5,635 bases of DNA from Chloroflexota bacterium (GTDB lineage Bacteria; Chloroflexota; Anaerolineae; Aggregatilineales; Phototrophicaceae), in contig JAEVZT010000530.1 in the NCBI GenBank assembly GCA_023392115.1, forward strand, positions 1 through 5,635, in the 5' to 3' direction. Position numbers and translations under genes: made by a program. The notes under the pieces are model-generated. The model had not been told where the DNA came from, did no database searches, and saw only the letters and a program-made list of their open reading frames with translations. Positions 1-5,635 of this stretch are shown in pieces; position 1 is the stretch's first letter; each line of letters begins with the position of its first letter.

Positions 1-1
1 C

Positions 2-607
2 GAGATGCCGACAGAGAACCTCGACTGGCAGGCAGAGGAAGACAGCGCGCCGGGATCATTCGAACGCGCTATGCGAGCGTTCGGCTACGAGGTCAGGCGT
101 TCGCTGTCGTCCGACACACGCCTGATCGTCACCGATCACCCCACAGCCGACATGCTGGCATGGGTGCGCGGCGGCGGCGACATGCTCTTCTTGAGCAACA
201 CGTCGGGAAGCCCCTTCTTCTGGCGGCAAGGGCGCGGCGGCGCTTACAGCGGCAACTGGATCACCAGTTTTAGCTGGCTGCGGACGGATATACACAAACG
301 CTTGCAGGTGAGCAATCCGCTCACCCTGCCCTTTATGGACGTGATGCCGGTCGGCGTGATTCTCGGGCTGCCCATGACCGACGCGGCGGTACAGGATGAT
401 TTTCTGGCGGGACAGATCGCTGGCTGGCTGCGTCACCCGGCGCTGCATACGGTGCAGTTCCGCTACGGGCGCGGGCGCGTTATCATGACAACCTACCGCA
501 TCCGCGAAACGATCGCCTACCAGCCGATCGCGGCGGCGATGCTCCACGACCTGATCGAGCACCTGAAGTCGGACGCCTGCCAGCCGGTGCTGACAGCGAA
601 CTATTGA
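2..607 (+). CDS. C-terminal part of a probable glycoside hydrolase family 2-type protein (5' partial)
   Basis: The reading frame is open back to the window edge, so the ATG at 5 is probably an internal methionine and about 200 C-terminal residues are visible. Numbering from that Met, residues 39-64 form a strand/helix/strand unit (LIVTDHP, then a WVRGGGDMLFLS segment) typical of class I glutamine-amidotransferase-like (ThuA/beta-galactosidase C-terminal) domains. An aromatic, Gly-rich motif follows at about 71-92 (FFWRQGRGGAYSGNW), then near 148-166 HTVQFRYGRGRVIMTTYRI. I recall this tail from large Chloroflexota and Planctomycetes proteins annotated as glycoside hydrolase family 2, where the catalytic barrel lies upstream; no catalytic residue is visible here. 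No signal peptide or membrane segment is seen in this part. It ends in tandem stops TGA-TAA. It is convergent with the sugar operon and not co-transcribed with it, so any role in releasing that operon's sugar is speculation. The coding call is strong and the family call is moderate. Confidence 0.6.
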   Translation, partial: EMPTENLDWQAEEDSAPGSFERAMRAFGYEVRRSLSSDTRLIVTDHPTADMLAWVRGGGDMLFLSNTSGSPFFWRQGRGGAYSGNWITSFSWLRTDIHKRLQVSNPLTLPFMDVMPVGVILGLPMTDAAVQDDFLAGQIAGWLRHPALHTVQFRYGRGRVIMTTYRIRETIAYQPIAAAMLHDLIEHLKSDACQPVLTANY

Positions 608-624
608 TAACCTTCTCGTCCGCC

Positions 625-670
625 GCTGAGTACTGAGATCGGGGCGTGTATCCCTTCCTCAGTACTCAGC
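625..670. terminator. Perfect 13-bp inverted repeat between convergent genes, possible bidirectional terminator
   Basis: The arm at 625-637 (GCTGAGTACTGAG) is an exact reverse complement of the arm at 658-670 (CTCAGTACTCAGC). The loop is 20 bases and has a GGGG run (641-644) and a CCC run (652-654) that could pair and extend the helix. It lies 15 bases past the second stop codon of the plus-strand gene and 24 bases past the stop of the minus-strand isomerase gene, the usual place for a shared terminator. There is no clean T-tract on either strand, so it may not be a classical intrinsic terminator and could instead be a dispersed palindromic repeat. The pairing is seen directly; the function is inferred. 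Confidence 0.5.
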
Positions 671-679
671 ACTCGGCAC
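659..679. repeat. Three tandem 7-bp units overlapping the inverted repeat
   Basis: Three consecutive heptamers are present: TCAGTAC (659-665), TCAGCAC (666-672) and TCGGCAC (673-679). The left arm of the palindrome carries the reverse complement of the first unit (GTACTGA, 630-636). This resembles the short tandemly repeated heptamers known from cyanobacterial and some other intergenic regions. Three imperfect copies are few, so chance cannot be excluded without seeing other copies in the genome. Confidence 0.4.
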
Positions 680-693
680 TTCTTCGCTCCGCT

Positions 694-2112
694 TTAGTTA
701 CAGTGGTAGTACGTGTCCCAACCGAAGTAAGTGGTGAATGCCTCGTTGAGAATCGACGCCGTGTAGGTGTTGGTCATCGCCGCGTGATGCTCGAAGCCGT
801 TCTTGCACACGTAACGCATCAGCTTTTGTAGGTCAGGCACTTCAACGACCGCGCGGCTGCCGAACGTCTCGACAGGATCGTCGAGGAAACTCCCGTCGCC
901 GACATACGCCTTGATCTGCCCGTTGCGGTCGTCGGTCGTGATGCGCGCGTAGCTGAACGGACCGGCGGGCGTCTTGCCTTCAACTGTGCCGTAGGTGTTT
1001 TCGACGCCAACCGTCGTGCCGAGGATCGGCGCGTTGTACATGCGCGCCTGATCACCGAGGAAGCTCTTCGCCCAATTGCCGCAGTGGAACAGAATGCACT
1101 TGTTCGGGTCGTCGCCGTAGTTATTGTTCCAGTCGACGAGCGCGCTCGGGCTGAGCCGCGCGAGCTGGAGCGCGTACATCGACGTCACACCGGTCACATC
1201 CACTTCACACGCGCTCGGCATCAGCGACTCGCTCATCATACTCATGATCGTGCAGACGTTGACGCCGTAGTTGGCTTGCAGCGACGTCCAGCACTGGATC
1301 GCCGAGGCGACGATGTCGAGGTCGCGCATCCAGTCGTCGATCACGACCGCCAGCTTCGCCTGCTTGACGACGGCTTCCGACGGCACTTGATCGGTGCGCA
1401 CGTAGGCATGGATCCGGTCAAGGCTTTCGCGGACTGCGGGAGCGTTATCGGCGATCTTGTTGGCGCGCCCAAACACCTCGGACAGGTCGATCGTGCTCAC
1501 GCTGATGCCGAACGCTTGCAGCAGTTTTTCGCTGTAGCGCGTCGTGTTGAACGCATTCGGTCGCGCGCCGATCGCGCCGAGGCGCGCGCTGCGCAGATGG
1601 TTCACGACCCGGCACACGCCGAGAAAATCGACGAGGTCTTGCTTGAATTCTTCGGTCTTCGGGTGAACCGTATGGCTGCGCGTCAGCGTGTACGGGATGC
1701 CGTACTGGTACAGGTTGTTGCAGACCGAGATTTTGCCGCAGAAGGCGTCGCGGCGGCGCTCAACGTAGAGTTTGTCGAGTTCATCGGGATACGCCTGAAT
1801 CAGCACCGGCACGTTCAAGCCCGACAGCTTTATCGTGTCGGCGACGCCTTTTTCGTCGCCAAAATTCGGCAGCGTCACGAGAATGCCGTCGATTCGGTCG
1901 GCGTTGCGCTTGAACAGATCAGCGCACGCTTTGGCGTTCGCCCACGTTTCGACAGCGCCGAGTTTCGTCGCGTCTACGTCGAGGATGACGACGTTGATGC
2001 CCAGTTCCGACAGGACTTCGAGGATGTCCTGCCGCCCCTCGGTGATCAGCCGGTCGGGGAAGAAGTCACGGTTGCCCACGATGACGCCGAGCGTCATGTC
2101 TGCGTAGTTCAT
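694..2112 (-). CDS. L-fucose/L-arabinose isomerase-family sugar isomerase
   Basis: This is a cytoplasmic aldose-ketose isomerase candidate of about 472 residues, related to the FucI/AraA superfamily (COG2407-type, shorter than the 591-residue E. coli FucI). The N-terminal half is a Rossmann-like region (about residues 5-180, starting [11 protein letters not shown]). The C-terminal half carries the likely metal site: Glu303 in SACEVDVTG, Asp327 in LVDWNNNYG and His443 in FEHHAAM. The Glu-to-Asp spacing of 24 equals that of E337 and D361 in E. coli FucI, as I remember them; an HCGNWAKS motif sits at 343-350. Two adjacent ATGs (2115 and 2112) are possible starts. I chose 2112 because AAGGA (2120-2124) is then 7 bases away. 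The longer frame up to 2322 lies inside the upstream gene and lacks family similarity. It follows the transketolase C gene by 28 bases, so it is last in the operon. Substrate is not determinable: fucose, arabinose, ribose-like and rarer sugars are all possible. Confidence 0.85.
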   Translation of the reverse strand: MNYADMTLGVIVGNRDFFPDRLITEGRQDILEVLSELGINVVILDVDATKLGAVETWANAKACADLFKRNADRIDGILVTLPNFGDEKGVADTIKLSGLNVPVLIQAYPDELDKLYVERRRDAFCGKISVCNNLYQYGIPYTLTRSHTVHPKTEEFKQDLVDFLGVCRVVNHLRSARLGAIGARPNAFNTTRYSEKLLQAFGISVSTIDLSEVFGRANKIADNAPAVRESLDRIHAYVRTDQVPSEAVVKQAKLAVVIDDWMRDLDIVASAIQCWTSLQANYGVNVCTIMSMMSESLMPSACEVDVTGVTSMYALQLARLSPSALVDWNNNYGDDPNKCILFHCGNWAKSFLGDQARMYNAPILGTTVGVENTYGTVEGKTPAGPFSYARITTDDRNGQIKAYVGDGSFLDDPVETFGSRAVVEVPDLQKLMRYVCKNGFEHHAAMTNTYTASILNEAFTTYFGWDTYYHCN

Positions 2113-2119
2113 CATTTCG

Positions 2120-2124
2120 TCCTT
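2120..2124 (-). promoter_or_regulatory. Ribosome binding site of the isomerase gene
   Basis: On the minus strand AAGGA precedes two consecutive ATG codons, with 4 bases to the first and 7 to the second. This supports translation starting here and not at the upstream in-frame ATG at 2322, which is buried in the transketolase C-subunit gene. Confidence 0.6.
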
Positions 2125-2140
2125 CACAAATACATCATGT

Positions 2141-3091
2141 CTACAAAGTCGGCTCGTGCTGAAGCAGCGTTCGCGCGGTCTGCGCCAAACCATCGGGCGT
2201 GATGCCGTAATGCGCGAACACTTCCGCCTGACTGCCGGTTGCCATGTATTCGTCGGGGAAACCGACGATCTTGAACTGGGGGAAGGCGCGGTTTTCAAAC
2301 AGTACCGACGCGCACCGCTCACCTAGTCCGCCGTAAATGCTGTGTTCCTCAACCGTGATCAGAACGCGGGTGTCGCGTGCCGCCGCCAGCAGCGCCGCTT
2401 CGTCAAACGGTTTGAGCGTGTGCATGCTGATGACACGCGTCGAAATGCCCTCACCCGCAAGCTGATCGGCGGCAAGGATGGCGGGCGCGACAGTTTCACC
2501 TATCGCGACGAAGGTCACGTCGTTCCCCTCGCGCAGTGTAATCGCCTTGCCGATCTGGAAGTCTGTGTCCGGCGCGTGCAGATTCAACATTGGGCGCTTG
2601 CCAAAGCGAATGTACACGGGTCTAGGATGGTTGACGGCGGCACGGATGACTGCGCGGGTTTCAAAATTATCGGCGGGCGCGACGATGTCGATGTTATTGA
2701 TCGCCCGAAGCGCCGCGTAGTCGTGCAGCGAATGGTGTGTCGTGCCGAGCGCGCCGTAGCTCACGCCGGCGCTGATGCCGATCACCTTGACCGGGTTGTC
2801 GGAATAGGCGACATCGTTCTTGATCTGCTCAAGGGCGCGCGCCGTCAAAAAGCACGCGGGCGAGACGGCGAAAACGTGCTTGCCCGTCGATGCCAGCCCC
2901 GCCGCGACGCCGACCAGATTCTGTTCGGCGATGCCGACTTCGATGTGCTGGTGCGGCAGGGCTTCGCCAAACGGTACGAGCTTCCCCGACCCGCGCGAGT
3001 CGCTGGTGACGACGAGCACATCGCGATCAGCCTTCGCCAGTTCGAGCAGCGTCTCCGCGAAAACGTCGAGGTTTGCTTTACCGTAGTCCAC
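2141..3091 (-). CDS. Transketolase, C-terminal subunit (pyrimidine-binding plus C-terminal domains)
   Basis: This protein of 316 residues is the second half of a split thiamine-diphosphate transketolase and would assemble in the cytoplasm with the neighbouring N-terminal subunit to transfer two-carbon ketol units between sugar phosphates. Residues about 1-165 form the pyrimidine-binding domain. [13 protein letters not shown] (49-61) holds Glu56, the residue that activates the cofactor aminopyrimidine, and [16 protein letters not shown] begins at 116. [10 protein letters not shown] (158-167) closes the domain. Residues about 185-310 are the C-terminal regulatory-like domain ([15 protein letters not shown], then [13 protein letters not shown]). 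The length is normal for split C-subunits. The start is GTG at 3089-3091, inside the end of the upstream gene, with GAAGG 9 bases ahead, which suggests translational coupling and equal subunit production. The Asp that in yeast transketolase (D477) contacts the acceptor's C2 hydroxyl aligns with Leu115. A 1-deoxyxylulose-5-phosphate synthase is less likely, because that enzyme is normally one chain. Confidence 0.9.
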   Translation of the reverse strand: MDYGKANLDVFAETLLELAKADRDVLVVTSDSRGSGKLVPFGEALPHQHIEVGIAEQNLVGVAAGLASTGKHVFAVSPACFLTARALEQIKNDVAYSDNPVKVIGISAGVSYGALGTTHHSLHDYAALRAINNIDIVAPADNFETRAVIRAAVNHPRPVYIRFGKRPMLNLHAPDTDFQIGKAITLREGNDVTFVAIGETVAPAILAADQLAGEGISTRVISMHTLKPFDEAALLAAARDTRVLITVEEHSIYGGLGERCASVLFENRAFPQFKIVGFPDEYMATGSQAEVFAHYGITPDGLAQTARTLLQHEPTL

Positions 3092-3926
3092 CGTTCACCA
3101 CCTTCATCGCCTCTTCCAACTGATTCAGTTCGCGCAGCGCCGCGTCATACTCGGCATCGACAGGAACACGATGATGCCATTTCACCGTGTCTTCCATGAA
3201 GCTGACGCCCTTGCCCTTGGTCGTGTTAGCAATGATCAGGCTCGGCTTTCCCGGTTCAAATGGCGTCTGCTCGAACGCGCGGACAAGGTCTTCAACGTCG
3301 TTGCCATCACATTCTCGGACGGCAAACCCGAACGCCTCGAACTTCTGATGCAGGGGTTCGAGCGCATTGACCTGCTCGGTCGACGCGGTGATCTGCAGGC
3401 GGTTGCGGTCGACGATCACGATCAGGTTGTCAAGCTTGTGGTGCGCGGCGCTCATCGACGCTTCCCAGCTTGAGCCTTCCGCCAGTTCGCCGTCGCCGAG
3501 CAGCGTGTAGACGCGGTATGAGCGTCCGTCGAGCTTTGCCGCCAGCGCCGTCCCGACCGCCAGCGACAGCCCGTGACCGAGCGCGCCGGTGTTCTGCTCG
3601 ACGCCGTTAACCTTGCGCGTCGGGTGTCCGATGTAGTGCGACTGGTAGCGGTTCAGCGTCTCCAAGTCTTCAACCGGGAAGAAACCTTTATCCGCCAGCA
3701 CGGCGTATAGGGCTTCCACCGAGTGCCCCTTACTCTGGATGTAGCGGTCGCGGTCGGGGTCGTCGAAGTTTTCCGGAGAGACATTCATCACGTGGTTATA
3801 AAGCACGTTGAGAATGTCGATGCAGGACATGCTGCCACCCGTATGACCTGCGCCGCTGGTTTTGATCATTTTGAGGATGGAACGACGGTATTGAACGGAT
3901 TTCAGTTTCAGTTCATGCGCCTGCAT
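3078..3926 (-). CDS. Transketolase, N-terminal subunit (thiamine diphosphate-binding)
   Basis: This 282-residue protein is the diphosphate-binding half of a split transketolase. Visible family features in order are: GAGHTGGSMSCIDIL from residue 25, with His28; SKGHS (65-69) with His68; YIGHPTR (98-104); GALGHGLSLAVG (114-125); the cofactor motif GDGELAEGSSWE (144-155), which with DRN (173-175) supplies the magnesium ligands Asp145 and Asn175; and KGKGVSFMED followed by WHH (250-252). A full-length transketolase is about 650 residues, so this is a natural half whose partner follows with a 14-base overlap. I chose ATG at 3926, because GGGGGA lies just upstream; an in-frame TTG at 3944 would add six residues but lies ahead of this binding site. 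Because the pair sits inside a sugar-transport cluster, it is likely a pathway-specific transketolase rather than the housekeeping pentose phosphate enzyme; this is inference. Confidence 0.9.
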   Translation of the reverse strand: MQAHELKLKSVQYRRSILKMIKTSGAGHTGGSMSCIDILNVLYNHVMNVSPENFDDPDRDRYIQSKGHSVEALYAVLADKGFFPVEDLETLNRYQSHYIGHPTRKVNGVEQNTGALGHGLSLAVGTALAAKLDGRSYRVYTLLGDGELAEGSSWEASMSAAHHKLDNLIVIVDRNRLQITASTEQVNALEPLHQKFEAFGFAVRECDGNDVEDLVRAFEQTPFEPGKPSLIIANTTKGKGVSFMEDTVKWHHRVPVDAEYDAALRELNQLEEAMKVVNGGLR

Positions 3927-3929
3927 AGT

Positions 3930-3935
3930 TCCCCC
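3930..3935 (-). promoter_or_regulatory. Ribosome binding site of the transketolase N-subunit gene
   Basis: GGGGGA on the minus strand ends 3 bases before the ATG at 3926. It favours this ATG over the in-frame TTG at 3944, which would place the purine run inside the coding sequence. Confidence 0.5.
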
Positions 3936-4020
3936 GTAATCCAATAAACGGTATTCGAGCTAGTAGAAACAAGGTGGGAATTATTCGTATGCAAGCAAGC
4001 CGGTTCATCACTTTTCATGG

Positions 4021-4050
4021 GGAGAGAGGCAGCTAGTCGCTGCCTCTCCC
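4021..4050 (-). promoter_or_regulatory. Stem-loop after the binding-protein gene (mRNA stabiliser or attenuator)
   Basis: The arm 4024-4033 (GAGAGGCAGC) pairs perfectly with 4039-4048 (GCTGCCTCTC) across a 5-base loop. Skipping one bulged A at 4023 adds two more G-C pairs (4021-4022 with 4049-4050). On the transcribed minus strand it begins 10 bases after the TAA of the binding-protein gene and is followed by CCATGAAAAG, with no U-run. A full intrinsic terminator is therefore unlikely. A 3'-end protecting structure that keeps binding-protein mRNA abundant relative to the downstream enzymes fits the position, as known for malE-malF-type operons. The remaining gap (3927-4018) shows no convincing promoter. 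Confidence 0.6.
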
Positions 4051-4060
4051 AAAAGCCTGA

Positions 4061-5635
<1,575 letters not shown>

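Noticed and set aside
56..562. Minus-strand open frame of 168 codons at the left edge
   Set aside because: It is antisense to the plus-strand gene, whose product has coherent strand and helix patterns and a recognisable family tail; the His/Arg-rich antisense product does not.
1084..2202. Long plus-strand open frame of 372 codons opposite the isomerase gene
   Set aside because: It is antisense to a well-supported isomerase, its product is an Arg/Val/Asp-rich low-diversity sequence with no recognisable motif, and it is typical of shadow frames in GC-rich genes.
2116..2322. N-terminal extension of the isomerase to an ATG at 2322
   Set aside because: The extra 69-70 residues are read out of frame through the transketolase C-subunit gene, are Ser/Arg-rich without family similarity, and a good ribosome binding site supports the start at 2112-2115.
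2342..3199. Plus-strand open frame of 285 codons opposite the transketolase genes
   Set aside because: It is antisense to clear transketolase coding sequence, has no domain or ribosome binding site, and its composition matches a shadow frame.
3945..4018. Possible promoter between the binding-protein and transketolase genes
   Set aside because: TTGTTT and TTTATT with an 18-base spacer match only about 3 and 4 of 6 consensus positions, which is too weak to call in a region of this length.

Overview
The window is part of a bacterial sugar uptake and catabolism locus. Four complete genes and one partial gene lie head-to-tail on the minus strand, and the 3' end of an unrelated plus-strand gene points at them from the left edge. 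GC content looks fairly high. The rbs-type ABC components, the split transketolase and the C-terminal type of the left-edge glycoside-hydrolase-like protein together remind me most of a Chloroflexota (Anaerolineae-like) genome. That is an impression from protein style, with no marker gene to confirm it.

Layout, left to right. At 2-607 (+) is the C-terminal part of a large protein, probably a glycoside hydrolase family 2-type enzyme with a glutamine-amidotransferase-like tail. At 608-693 is a convergent intergenic gap holding a perfect 13-bp inverted repeat that runs into three 7-bp tandem units. At 694-2112 (-) is a fucose/arabinose isomerase-family protein. At 2141-3091 (-) and 3078-3926 (-) are the C-terminal and N-terminal subunits of a split transketolase, overlapping by 14 bases. 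At 3927-4060 is a gap with a strong stem-loop just after the stop of the next gene. At 4061-5038 (-) is a secreted ribose-type substrate-binding protein. At 5110-5635 (-) is the C-terminal half of an RbsC-type permease that runs off the right edge.

In transcription order (right to left) the cluster reads permease, binding protein, transketolase N, transketolase C, isomerase. The ABC system would import a monosaccharide, the isomerase would interconvert aldose and ketose, and after a phosphorylation step whose kinase is not in the window, the transketolase would move a two-carbon unit into central metabolism. The binding protein keeps nearly all the residues by which E. coli RbsB holds ribose, so a pentose or similar small pyranose is the best guess, but the substrate is not proven. 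The ATP-binding subunit, kinase and regulator are probably to the right of the window.

I see no mobile element, RNA gene, CRISPR array or defence system. The most interesting points are the dedicated split transketolase with an isomerase of unknown substrate, and the two hairpin structures. The overall scheme belongs to known types of sugar operon rather than to a clearly new system.
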